From Saururus chinensis (lineage: Eukaryota; Streptophyta; Magnoliopsida; Piperales; Saururaceae), in the NCBI GenBank assembly GCA_035235625.1, contig CP141146.1:2412501-2476500 (forward strand): a stretch of DNA of 64,000 nt, read 5' to 3'. Position numbers and translations under genes: made by a program. Positions 19,487-30,233 of this stretch are shown here, one piece after another. The notes beneath the pieces are model-generated. The model searched no databases. It saw nothing but the letters and a program-made list of their open reading frames with translations, and was not told the DNA's origin. Position 1 is the first letter of the stretch. Each line of letters opens with the position of its first letter.

Positions 19487-19759
19487 TCACTTATGGGTAC
19501 CCCTGTCATTCATGAACTCGGTCAATTCCTTGTTCTGCCAATGGGGAATATGGTTCCCCATATTTATTTCATGGAAGCATGCAATCTCAGACAAGGTCAT
19601 CAACAAATCAAGCTTCTTCTTACGAGGTGTCTTCGCATCAACCCCTCCCTCTACGCCAACCACTTCCTTGCCCTTTTGTAAAGTCTTATCAACAACCGCA
19701 CCCTCTGATACTACCTGGGGCTTGCCCTTGCTCCATAGCAACCACCAAAGGCTCATCAT
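19487..19759 (-). pseudogene. MULE minus-strand gene fragment sharing a segment with the transposase gene
   Basis: 90 codons: a basic, Gly/Val-rich linker followed by LLMTLSEIACFHEINMGNHIPHWQNKEL in overlapping parts. The block NHIPHWQNKEL and its upstream KGK/EGVxxKT context recur on plus at 12757-12905, just before the transposase core. The two MULE genes therefore hold an inverted duplicate of one segment. It is probably part of the broken Ulp1-type gene running from 25956 to 18236. Confidence 0.5.
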
Positions 19760-20045
19760 CAGAATCTAAGGGATTTTCACCCTTAACTTGCCTCTGCTTT
19801 GTTGGATCCGTGTAAGGGGATTGTTTGAACTTGCTTTTCAACTTAGCCCTCCCTGGTCCCATACTTCTCAGAGATTAGTAGTTTGGTGTATAGCCCAACA
19901 GAATAATCAAACTCCTTTATAGGAGCCTCCTCTACAGCCTCCACAACAATCTCCTCTTCATTGATTGGGGAATCAGATCATCAATCTCCTCAACAAGAGC
20001 ATCCTCAGTAGCTGCCACCAACACCTAATAAGCTTTATATCTAGG

Positions 20046-21256
20046 CTAAATATGCTCATAAGTCTCCTCTGGAAGAGCTTCCTCAACAACACCCTCTTCA
20101 CTACCATGCTCAATAGGATCACAAGTCAAGTCTACAAGAGGTTCATTTGTAGCTTCACCTTCTACCTCCTTTTGAAAATCATCCCCACTATATTCATATT
20201 GGTCCACCAACATCTCCACAACCTCTTGTGCTATCTTCCCAATGTCCAAATACTCATGAACAAAATGCATCATATCACTCCCACCCTCCCCTCCTTCACC
20301 ACCAGGGCAAATGCCCTCCCCACCATCACCACCTACATAATACAAGGATTTGTCAAGACTTTGGCCCTTCCCACCTGGGATAATAGTCTCCCCATCGACA
20401 CCACTTGGCCTAAGCCCTCCATAAGCTTATTATTCATGGCACCAACAACTTGTCTATCACCACCAGCAACATCAACCTCACCAACAATCTTCTCCTGTCT
20501 AGCAACATGGTCTTCATCACCATATACATCGACCTCACCAACAATATTCTCATGACCATCAACAACATGGTCTTCATCACCAGCAACACCAACAATTTAT
20601 TGATAACCACCAGAGTGATCTCTTACACCCTCTCTTCCATCACCACCAGGGCAATTGCCCTCCCCACTGCCATAAGTTCACCACTTATGTAGCCAACGCC
20701 AATAGGGCCGAGGCCCTAACCCCCCTTGGGTTCACCATGCAATTATAACATGTCATCGAGAACTACACGACCTGCACCCGTGTTGAGCCATTGCCCACTA
20801 TCTTCCGCCTCACTATCGAGGCAGGTTCATGTATAGTGCAAACCTTCAAATAACAATCATTTTAGTCGAATATGCTACATTACACTAAATTTTGTATGTC
20901 TTAAATTACAATAATTGCCTGATGTAGTTCATGCAATCTTCTCTCCAAGTTGTCTGCTCTTGTGTGGAGAAGTTTAACCTCCAACACAACAGAATCTATT
21001 TTCCTTTCACCAACTATGTATACTCCATCAAGTCATCTAGGCTGACCTTATAGCATCTTCTCTCCTCCATATTCACCACCAATTTTTCCCCCACCTTAGA
21101 AGACTCTCCTAGCCCACCCTCACTATCATCGCCCAGTTGCCTGTCATATTGGAATTGGGCTTCAACATCATCGAAAGGCTCTTCTTCATCCTCATGGCAT
21201 TCAATGCCTTGGTACTCAACCATGACATTGATATCATGAGAAGAAAAAATCATCAT
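20046..21256 (-). pseudogene. Acidic middle region of the broken Ulp1-type gene
   Basis: Two open stretches on minus, 21014-21256 (80 codons) and 20046-20345 (99 codons), rich in Glu, Asp and Gly, with several stops between. Low-complexity acidic linkers lie between DUF1985 and the protease domain in transposon Ulp1 proteins. No domain can be named from the sequence itself, so the link to the Ulp1 gene rests on position and strand. Confidence 0.35.
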
Positions 21257-21872
21257 CTCAGATTTGAAGAATGCTTACTTCAACCTCTTTGCCTCCCTAA
21301 TGATGTTTATGCCCTTCGCTTTTGTTGACTCAACTAATGAATGCAAAACATCAACCTAATGATCAGCAGATGAACCATAATTGCAATCAATATGATATTT
21401 TACCCCTATATAATGAAGATAAATAAAAGGTTATGAATGAAGGATGATAAGTCAATATATTAGATTTGCCAAAAAATGTGGCCTACACCTCCTCGTACTT
21501 TGGACTTAAAATTCGACCATGAAACAATCCATGGGAACCCATCAACTAGCTTATGTCTCCCAACAATGGAATTCACTCCATAGCCCACACCTGTAATAAT
21601 GTCAATATTTCAAATTACTTATCACTTACTTTCCAACTATCCACACATACTAATACTATGCAATAGATGGCGGCATAAGTTAATTACTTACAATAGAACT
21701 TACCATCACTATGGTAATACCCATAAATGTTGTAGTGTGCAGTGTGCATGCTATTCCTGATAGCTTCCAAGTCTTTTAGAGTGTCCTAATAATAAACATC
21801 CCCCAAGGAAAATTGTCAAATTGATCCTCATCTACTAACATGAACCAACGCTAATCAATTTTAAAATCCCAG

Positions 21873-24800
21873 TGTAAGGACCCTCATCTTTAAACCGGTT
21901 TTGGTTTTCTTTAATTATTGATTATCGTGAGATTTACGTGTTTTCTGATCTTATTCGGTGATTTTGTAAATAAATAGAGTTTGTGATGGTTTTAACCAAA
22001 ATTAACTTCAATATTAGTGGTTTTAAGTGATTTTAAACCAAATGTGAATTTTTGGAATTTTTTTAGATTTTTCACTATTTTCCCAAAAATTAGGGTTTTG
22101 GCGGGACCCCTGTGGGCCCCACGGTCGAAAATTTTATTTTTGTGTTAAATGACCCTAGACATATACTTAAGGTCACACAAAAATTTTCAGAATTTTATTA
22201 GGCTTAATTCGTGCTTAAATTTGCAAAATAATCACTTTTAGCCTACTTTTCATATTTACACCCCAAAACTTACCTATGCCTACCCCAACCCTTACTATAA
22301 AAGGGCAAACCAGAGCCATTTCCATTTTTGGGAATAGGCTAAGGAAGGAGGTCTGGCCTAATCCCCACTTAGGCCCGAATTAGAAGCCGATTAAGGTAAG
22401 CTTGCTCTAATTAAGCACTAATCCATGGCTTTTCTCTTAATTTCTTCTAAATCTACCATTTTCCCCTTAATTCAATTCGTTTTTGACCATCAAAAGCTAC
22501 TGATTTGTGTTTTACTACAAACCCTAACATTCAAAATTCGATTTTTACTACCAACAAGCCCTAGATCTAAGATTTAATTAGGGATTTCTTAAGTAAATCG
22601 ATTTCCATTGGTGTTTAATTCAAACTCATTGTATTTTCAAGGATTTCAAGAAGGGTGACTCTTCAATCCGAGCTTAATCAAGTGCTGAGGTAATGGGTCT
22701 TCAAAATCTCTGTTTATCCATGGTAAAACTCTTCATTTTTGGCTTATTTCGAAATGGTTTGCTTGATTTAGTGTGTTAATGGTAAGATTAGAAAATGGAA
22801 TTATTTAATCCCGATTTCTTAGGGTTTTACATTATTATGGTTTGGTGTGATATTCTGGAAGTCAAGGAGGACTTTTGATGATGATTAGGGTGCTAGATGT
22901 GGATTTGAAGTGTTATCTATGGTGTTTCGGTTTGATTTTGCGAAAGGAAGAAGATGACTGTTCTGCCGTGTTGGCGATCGATCGGCCTTGCAGGGCGATC
23001 GATCGGCTGAACTGAAATTTTCAAAATTTTGCGTGTAACCGATCGAACGGCCTGAAGGGCGATCGATCGGCTACACAGAAAATTGCATGTTGAGTGTATG
23101 ATGCCTATTTTGATGATTCCACTTTGGCTTGCCAATTTTATATGAATGTGGAGTGTTTTAAGCTATGTTAGGCTACTGGAAATGCATGCTATTGAGTTTA
23201 TGGAGTTGAGATATATGCTTAGTGATGGTGGAATGACTTATGTTTTGTGGCATGATGTTGGAATCGTTATTTTGAAATTATGAATAGTTGTTTCCCTTTG
23301 GTTAAACATATTTCAGTAGGACTACAATCATTGTTGGACAGATTTGTCATGATAAATTGTGATTAATGGTGTGTGAATGTTGGTGAATGCCATGACTCAA
23401 TGATGAAATGAGTGATGTTATAGGTGTTTAGCCTTTGTGGTTGAGTTTTGAATCTAGCTAAGATTTCAACGATTCTTCTACTTTGATTTCCGCTGGAATT
23501 CATGTTTAGGTAGAAATTCACATGTGTAGTGTGGTGGTGAGTTGATTTTCAAACATGTTAATATGCATCATGTGAAAGGCTTCTACTAGTTACACACACA
23601 CACACATGTGGGGGGTTAAATGATGATGTTGAAGCTTAATATCGTGATTATGAATGATGCATTAGGGGCTGGTGAGAGCACTTATCATGATTAGGATTCA
23701 TGTATGCTTTGCCCATGCATGTACCATGCTGCACGCATCATGAAAATGGATTTCCAATTGAGGCTTCATCGTGATTAATCGAATTTGACCGATTGGATGC
23801 AATGTGATGGAATTGTGTGCCGGGTTTATCGGTCGTGGATTAATCGCAAGTTGATTGGTCCGAAAGGACATATTTTGATTTGAAGTTCCTGTGCGGAACG
23901 ATTTGAAGTTCCTGTGTGGAACTAGTGCACTCCCCGGGTTGAGTCTTGTTTAATGGAATGATGTGGGGACGAGTTGTGTACTTGTCTTGCGGATATGTGA
24001 GAATATTATTATGTGTGTCATCTGGACCACGAGAATCCGGTGTGGTATGCCGTGTGCACCCCGCTACCACGTGTTCTAGGGTTCTCTCGTGTGAGAACTT
24101 GGGCTCTTCCCTCCGCGGGAGATGTCCTGGGCGAACACCCCTGCTCTAGATTCTACGTGTGAGAATGGGACATCCTTGGCCAGGATCGTCCAGGGCGAGC
24201 AGTATTAGGGATTGACAACCCCGATCTTTCTTGAATTCTTGTGTAGAATTTTGTACCATGACACGCCTTCGTGGCCTTGTCTATGCTCCCGTCTGTGTGA
24301 CATTAATGTGTGATTACTCCTTGATGGAGGTTGATTGTGATGATGCTATGCATGTGGATTATGTATGTTAGAGATACATCCATGCATGCTGATTTTGATG
24401 TTATGCATGTGGAATATGTATGTTAGAGATACATCCATGCATGTTGATGTTGATGTTATGCATGTGGAATATGTATGTTAGAGATACATCCATGCATGTT
24501 GATTTTGATGTTATGCATGTGGAATATGTATGTTAGAGATACATCCATGCATGTTGATGTTGATGTTATGCATGTGGAATATGTATGTTAGAGATACATC
24601 CATGCATGTTGATTTTGATGTTATGCATGTGGGAATATGTATGCTAGAGATATATCCATGCAGGTTGAATTATGCATTTTGATGCAGTGTTAAGTGATAT
24701 GAATGTGTGATCAGAAAGTGATGCACCATGTAAATCTTTGATCTGAAACGATCTCATTTCTAAGCTATCGTATTTTCTACGTTGACAGTGATATTAAAAC

Positions 24801-25299
24801 CATTGCTGAGTGTTAAAACTCACCCCTCTTTTGTGTTTTGATTTGGGGCTGCGTGGTGCGACACGCAGACGGACAGGATTGCCTTTTTGAGGAAAGGTCA
24901 GAGGTAGCTTGGGTGTGATGATGGAGATCGTTGCGTGACTTATCATCGTTTCTTTCATGCTTTATGTTCGAACCTTTGTGTAGGGTTCTTGTTGTGGTTT
25001 TATGTCACATGTTACAGTTATGTTTGCTTATGACTTATTTTGAGCCAGTGTGGGCTTTACTTAACTAAGTTTGTGGGTTTGAGATTGTTGTTTACTTTGT
25101 GATAAGCAACACCTTTTTCTTCCCTTTTATTTACTCTTGCTCAAAGGATTGTGCGCACTCCGTGTTGCTGTTAATCGCCCGTGGTTAGGGATTAAGTCTT
25201 CCGCTAGAATCGTTTCTCAATTTCACTTCGTCGCCCCCGCGCGCTTGACCGGCCCTTGGACCGGGTTCGGCTCGGGTCGGGCATCGCCGGGGCGTGACA
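21873..25299 (+). mobile_element. Solo LTR B, about 3.4 kb, younger copy
   Basis: Starts TGTAAGGACCC, ends GGGGCGTGACA, and is flanked by a perfect 5-bp direct repeat CCCAG (21868-21872 and 25300-25304). Homologous to solo LTR A in reverse orientation. ACTATAAAAGGGC at about 22304-22316 looks like a TATA box, so sense is plus. Contains paired GATCGATCGG words near 22976-23070 and a 55-bp tandem array. No coding region was found. Confidence 0.8.
24340..24665. repeat. 55-bp tandem repeat in solo LTR B
   Basis: About six adjoining copies of a unit containing TTATGCATGTGGAATATG and GAGATACATCCATGCATG, period 55 bp (for example 24401 and 24456). It occupies the place in the LTR where copy A has an unrelated-looking 57-bp array. 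Confidence 0.85.
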
Positions 25300-25417
25300 C
25301 CCAGTGCCTCCACATCAAGGAGTTGATAAGCACCAGTATCAATGCCAGCCTCACCGTCACCCTGTCATTCTTATAGACCAAATTTTTTCTGTACACCTCC
25401 TCCTTGGTAATGAGGAG

Positions 25418-25956
25418 CTAGTTCGTACCCCATACTTGGTTCAACAGGGAATATGTAGGTAGGTTCTTTGGTAAACGGGTGAGTGTTGGTACTTGATGTG
25501 AAAATTTTAGCCCAGTCACCAAACAAAACTCCTTTGGGGTCATCTGTATAGTTATGTTCTCATCAATCTTACGTACATAATCCCCTAGGTGCCTCTGCTT
25601 TAGATGGTGCAAAACTCCTTTGGGGTTATCTGTATAGTTATGTTCTCATCAATCTTAAAAACATAATCCCCTAGGTGCCTCTGCATTAGATGGTGCAAGG
25701 CCTAGGCAGGAAACATGTTTTGATCGGCTTTTATTTGTACAAATTGCATGTAGCAGGTCTTCATAAACAACCTTCTCTTACCCGAATGGCTTCTGAAGTG
25801 ATCCTTCAATTGCCTCACATACTTGTATGAAGACTTTGCTTGTACTCCTCCCTCAAATGATTTTTTCATTGATTTAGATGGCATTTTGGTGCTTGAGCCT
25901 TCCTCATCTACAACTACCATCACTCCACTACGTGTCCTCATTGTTGTATGCTGCAT
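25418..25956 (-). pseudogene. DUF1985-type N-terminal part of the MULE Ulp1 gene
   Basis: Begins at 25956 with a basic N-terminus, MQHTTMRTRSGVMVVVDEE, continuing to a stop at 25702. It then reads HLGDYVRKIDENITIQMTPK and EFCLVTGLKF, a block characteristic of DUF1985, the domain that precedes the Ulp1 protease in plant transposon proteins. An 86-bp tandem duplication spoils the reading between the two parts. Solo LTR B interrupts the gene immediately downstream at 25299. Confidence 0.6.
25524..25695. repeat. 86-bp tandem duplication in the DUF1985 region
   Basis: Units 25524-25609 and 25610-25695 begin CAAAACTCCTTTGGGG and end TAGATGGTG; they differ at only a few bases. 86 is not a multiple of 3, so the duplication shifts the frame. 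Confidence 0.9.
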
Positions 25957-26014
25957 ATAAGGCCAGAAAGAAAATCAATCATATAGCACTTTTATCATAT
26001 AACATTTTCACCAC

Positions 26015-26150
26015 TGACAGTCGGCTGGACCAAGTCGACAGTCGGACCAATCGACAGTTGGACTAGTCCACAATAGGCTTAGTCAACAGTCGAACCATTC
26101 CACACTCGGACCAATCAACCGTCCACTCTTGGACTAGCCGACTCTAGACG
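26015..26150. repeat. Subterminal GACAGTCGG short-repeat cluster, right
   Basis: Repeated variants of GACAGTCGGACCAATC just inside the right TIR, mirrored by 12395-12545 at the left end. Confidence 0.55.
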
Positions 26151-26221
26151 TTTGTCCCAGGGCAGAAGACATTGGACTGGAAACACTCGATTATCGGCCT
26201 TCGGAGGGAGGGGGAGCATTT

Positions 26222-26393
26222 CGAGAGATGAAAGATTGCCTTTTCGGGATTTTAGTTTGGTCGGGGGCAAGTTTATCATTTCCAAGCACATGTGCAGGCA
26301 TAACAACGTATGCAGTGTCATTTTATGTATTACGTGAAAGTCAATGACATTTTGTGTAATACGATATATTATAGGGTCATTTTGATAAATTCT
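26222..26393 (-). repeat. MULE terminal inverted repeat, right
   Basis: Its reverse complement begins GAAGAATTTATCAAAA and continues with the same ordered words as the left TIR, including ATTACACAAAATG, CACGTAATA, GCCTGCACATG and AATCCCGAAAAG. Confidence 0.8.
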
Positions 26394-27819
26394 TCTTTCA
26401 CATGCCTCGCTAAATACTACATCTACATTCTTCTAGTTGCTCTTAAATCACCTACTTAAGTCTTTCCACGTGATTATCAAAGTGGCACTACTATCAAATT
26501 AAGAAGTAATTTTTTGGCACTACTATCAAATTTAGAAGTTGATTGAAAGACATGGCATCACATGGGTGAATTGTCAATAAATGATTACATAAACTAGCTA
26601 ATTATATATGAAACAAGGGATTTATTTGTTTTCATGTCGGTAACAAGAAACAAGCTTTGCTTTCAACACTCCAAACACGCAAAGCAAGGCCTTACTAGCC
26701 GGCCATCAGAAGTAATTTCTTCATTGTGTGGACCTGGAAATCTTGAGCTATTGTTAAATTAATTATTACCTTCTTTGATTGACCAAAAAGGAAGATCACT
26801 GCAGTCACGGAGGCTTTTCCACATTTAGAGAAGATCAGGTTGTAATTTCCTCGTTAGATCAAATAAATATCTGGAGTTTTTTTCTTCTTCCATGTTCTAC
26901 CGAAAGCTAGAGGAGAGAAAATGAAATGAAGAGGTGGCTTGTGGTTGCAAGTATTTCCACGCCTCTACTTGCGTTTCTTTTGTCCTCTTCATTCCTTCTT
27001 ATTGGCGCCCAGGCCATGATGGGTAAGAATCACTTAGTTGGGCTAAGCAGGTCTCAATCTGCCTGATGAACTTCCAACTGAGAACTAGAAAGAGAATGAG
27101 ACGACACGCACAAATCCATCAGAAACTTGTCTCTTTCGTAACTGGAGCTGAAAATGTAGCTGGAGTTGATGTGACTCCATTGACTGCTGCATTTGTGTAA
27201 GTACTGGAAAAAAGGTCTTCATGCGGTCGATAAGAAACTCTTATGTTAGCGTTGTCACTTCCATCTCTCTCCGAGCCTTAATTTGACACGAAGGGAATCG
27301 GAGTGTATCCGGTTACAGAAATCAGGTAGGAATGTATTTTTAATGGTTTCTACTACAATATGCCCAGCTTAAAGAACGTATGAGAATTTTTAATATTTAA
27401 GATTATTCTTTAATATTTGAGATTGATATTATTTATATTAATATTAATATACGATAACATATGCATCATAGATCTTATAGATAAAGGTCTTTTATACATT
27501 ATCAATAAGGAGCATAGAAAATACTTTACTCTAAGTAGACTATTCATGTGTTCTCCAGCGGAAGATTTGCTAGCTAGTTGCGAACATAAGAGGAAGAAAT
27601 GTCTGCACTTAACGTGGTTAGATTGAGGAATATTTTCTTCGGCTGGGAACGTGGGATGGTAACAGAAACATCCAAAAAAGAGATGGAGGTGCCTGACAAG
27701 TGACAACACATTGCTATGTTTAAGAGACGTGAGACCTCAAGGCTCCCCGGCAAGATGCAAAATGTAGTGACCGGTCACGTCAATGTGATCAATTCGTAGA
27801 TTACATTGAAATGGCAATT
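26394..27819. repeat. Displaced upstream region of BAM3 copy 2
   Basis: Continues unit B: 26395-27115 matches 5345-6240 and 27250-27819 matches 7850-8284. It was next to the copy-2 promoter before the MULE landed. It keeps the TTCCACGTGATT G-box (26467-26472). No gene of its own was recognised. Confidence 0.8.
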
Positions 27820-28488
27820 TCAATTGACGTATCTCAATATTCCACGAATATCACACGCCGTACACTTGTATGCGCCACCGCATTCCAACACTGAAAATAT
27901 TAGTATCCATATCTTTTCCTTTGAATTTGGGGGCTATAATTTGCAAAGCACCGCTAAGAACTACCACCATTTCCTCGCGTGTACGAGTAATAGCAAAAGT
28001 GACTGCCTAGCTCTTGTCCAACATTGACCAGATACTTATGCCCCGAAACCAGATATTTATGACCCGGACGTTCGGAACTTTTTGTTGCGAGACGATATAA
28101 AATATCTCTAATGTCGACAGATCCAATGTGTGTAATTTCCTTATTCTCTCCACTTTTGCAGGTCGGCAAGTAGCTGGAATACACAAGATGTTCACAAGCA
28201 TATCTAGGGAATGCCAGGCCACCTATGCAAGATTGCCAGGCCACCTCTCTAAGATTGATCAACACAAGATATTTTCATGGCTGGATGGAGACATTTTTAA
28301 AGGAATATTTCAAAATAGCCTTGTAATATAATATATTATTTATACTAATTAAAATTTATATATAAATTTTATTGTTAAAGTTAGTTTTGTCATTCTAAAT
28401 AACGAAATCCACTTTTATACCCACATCCCAGTTTATCCTTCTAAAATTATATATAAAATTTTAGATATATATAATTCTAGAGGTCGAG
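27820..28488. other. Intergenic DNA, no gene seen
   Basis: Moderately AT-rich, only short ORFs. Begins right after the end of the duplication. Confidence 0.5.
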
Positions 28489-28938
28489 CTAGATGCCAAG
28501 CTCAACTAGATGGATCTTCTTGCACGAGGTCACCTGCATCACCTCCTCCGTCGAGAGCATCCGCCAGCTGCAGTTGGTCAGAGCTTGGGCCGTGAAGTTC
28601 ACACTATCCAGCCTCTGCCCGTGGAGCTGTTTCAGCTGGCCGGCTCTAAAGTTGAGAATCTCGAGCAAGGCCAGAACTTGAAGTCGACCATCTCCTTGTT
28701 CGGCACTTGCACTAGCAAGGCGGTGAATGGAAAGTTGGAGGTGATGTGCCATCTCCTTGTTCGGTACTTGGTTGGGAAAAGCGGCACGGTGAAATCTCCA
28801 TACGTTCACCTTCAATGCTTTGCATGCAGACCTCATTTTCGGGCTAGCCTCATTTGCATGCAGACCTTCAATACGTTCCCCCGCCCACGTCGAAGTGGAG
28901 AACGAGATGGAACCCTGCGTGCCACCAACTCCATGCAC
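28489..28938 (-). pseudogene. Unrecognised gene-like fragment (149 codons)
   Basis: GC-richer than its surroundings and open on minus for 149 codons, ending HLVELGI. Residues about 95-140 look protein-like (LLEILNFRAG, CSWRMLSTEEVM, KKIHLVE), but I do not recognise the family. It could be a captured exon like the other fragments in this window, on the same strand as the LRX/CrRLK1L chimera. The plus-strand frames over it look like shadows. Confidence 0.3.
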
Positions 28939-30109
28939 CAGGTTCTGCCAATCCTACTGGATCTGCATCTTTGGCTCTGTCCACTTCTTCCTCTCCCAGC
29001 TCTCCAACTTCAGCTCTGTTGGACCATGGTATGGGCTCGGGCCTGGTTTGGTCCAATGGTGTTGCGGTCTGGGTGAGCCGGTATGGGCCATGGGGTGCAA
29101 GGGTGGTAGGGGCGGTCACGCCGACCCCACATGTACCTTCGTTACACATAATTCGAGTGGGACACACATATGTCACACACATATGTCACACACGTACACT
29201 AGACATACATCTAGGTGTGCATTTACACATTGTAGGGCCCAGACACGCGAATTAGGTGTTGAGGATGGGACCCGCGTGATTAGTGAGGGGTCGACCCTGT
29301 CGCGGGCTTGGCCGTGTGCAGGGGGTCCAGGCCTCAGCGGGCTTTGTGGAATAGAGCCCACTCCCATTGTGTTAGACCCACTAGTGAAACCAAGAAGAAT
29401 TGAAGTAGGATGACCCATTAGATTCAGCCCACAAAAGCCTATTAAGAGAGCCAATTCAAGAACCGCCTAAATAAGGAAAAGGGGTAATTAAGGGAGTGAA
29501 TCAAAAGAGAATTAAGTGGATTTGATTTATATCCCTTATATGCTTGGGTCGCCCCACCCCTTGAATGGATCCTCTTCCCAATTGAGACATCTCTCTCTTT
29601 CTCTCCCTTCATCTTCCATTGGTGCGGCTTGCTCCTTTGAGAGAAGCTGCTGGCCACCCTTCTCCCTCCTACAAGGTGTGTTTGGCTGGCTGAAAGAGGA
29701 AGAGGGTTCTCTTCCTAAACTTGGACGTGGAGGCTGATATATAGGGCTGATCTTGCTGAGTTTCTTCATCAATCCAAGCACGGTGTTGAGGGATTTGCAC
29801 ATTAGAAAGGTATTATCTTAATCCCTTCTTATTGATCTTGCTATTGATGCGAGAAGGCTGATTTGGAAGGGCATGCTAGGGCTGGATCAAGCCCAGGTCA
29901 GTGTGTATCTTTCCAATATTTTATATTCATATACTTGATTTGATCATATACATGTTGATATTGCTAATTGTTATTAGTTTATTGCATGTATTGTGTAGAT
30001 CTCTTATAAAGTTTTGAATTTTATGTGCGCCATCTCCTCCACCAAGTCTTTTGCTGTTGGAAGGCGTAGGCCGATAGCCCAGGGATGTAGCTGACAAGGG
30101 CTATGGTGG
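28939..30109. other. Unclassified low-copy or LTR-like DNA
   Basis: Mixed composition. A CACACATATGT tandem stutter lies at 29160-29190, and a TATATCCCTTATATGC box near 29530 is followed by CT-rich DNA, as in some LTR promoters. No termini or convincing coding sequence found. Confidence 0.35.
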
Positions 30110-30233
30110 AGGTAGAATATGAGATTAGGCCGGCCGGCGCCGAGACAACTCAATCGCGTTGATGAAGGCATACGAGTTGTGCATAGGTGAAAAATGCAGG
30201 GACAGCTTCTCGTCGGTGATGTTGAGTAGGTAC
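30110..30233 (-). pseudogene. CrRLK1L malectin-like fragment, distal half (cut by retrotransposon)
   Basis: On minus, directly abutting the LTR, the frame reads LLNITDEKLSLHFSP and then NSYAFINAIELS, followed by a stop. 'FSP..NSYAFINAIE' is the hallmark of the second malectin-like domain of CrRLK1L receptor kinases (FERONIA/THESEUS family). The preceding half lies across the element at 51092-51400; the 5-bp GGTAC duplicate marks the join. No kinase domain follows. Confidence 0.65.

Larger units (their letters stand above)
11853..26393. mobile_element. Mutator-like element (Ulp1-carrying MULE), about 14.5 kb with nested LTRs
   Basis: The ends are long inverted repeats (about 170 bp), and the insert sits exactly where unit A runs uninterrupted near 5345 (GAAGCTTTTTCACAGGCC). 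An imperfect CTTTTTCA/TTCTTTCA repeat at the borders is what is left of a target duplication. Inside are a transposase remnant on plus (about 12625-13880) and a Ulp1/DUF1985-type gene remnant on minus (25956 down to 18236). Removing the two solo LTRs leaves about 7.7 kb, a normal size for a two-gene MULE. Gene content fits the Ulp1-bearing (Kaonashi-type) MULE group of plants. All genes are broken, so the copy is dead. Confidence 0.8.

Noticed and set aside
19965-20692. Plus-strand ORFs rich in Thr/Ser/Pro (19965-20555, 20450-20692)
   Set aside because: Antisense shadows of the acidic linker of the minus-strand MULE gene and trinucleotide-like CAC/ACC stretches.
23946-24149. 67-aa ORF in solo LTR B
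   Set aside because: No domain; lies wholly in LTR DNA.
15077-24665. Regular repeats that might suggest a CRISPR array
   Set aside because: Units are directly adjoining without spacers, and the DNA is plant nuclear.
28489-28938. GRAS-family identity for the orphan ORF
   Set aside because: A few words (WRMLSTEEVM) are suggestive but domain order does not fit; left unnamed.
28510-29413. Overlapping plus-strand ORFs of 130-200 codons
   Set aside because: Cys/Ser/Pro-rich readings with no family likeness; the minus frame over 28489-28938 looks more protein-like.
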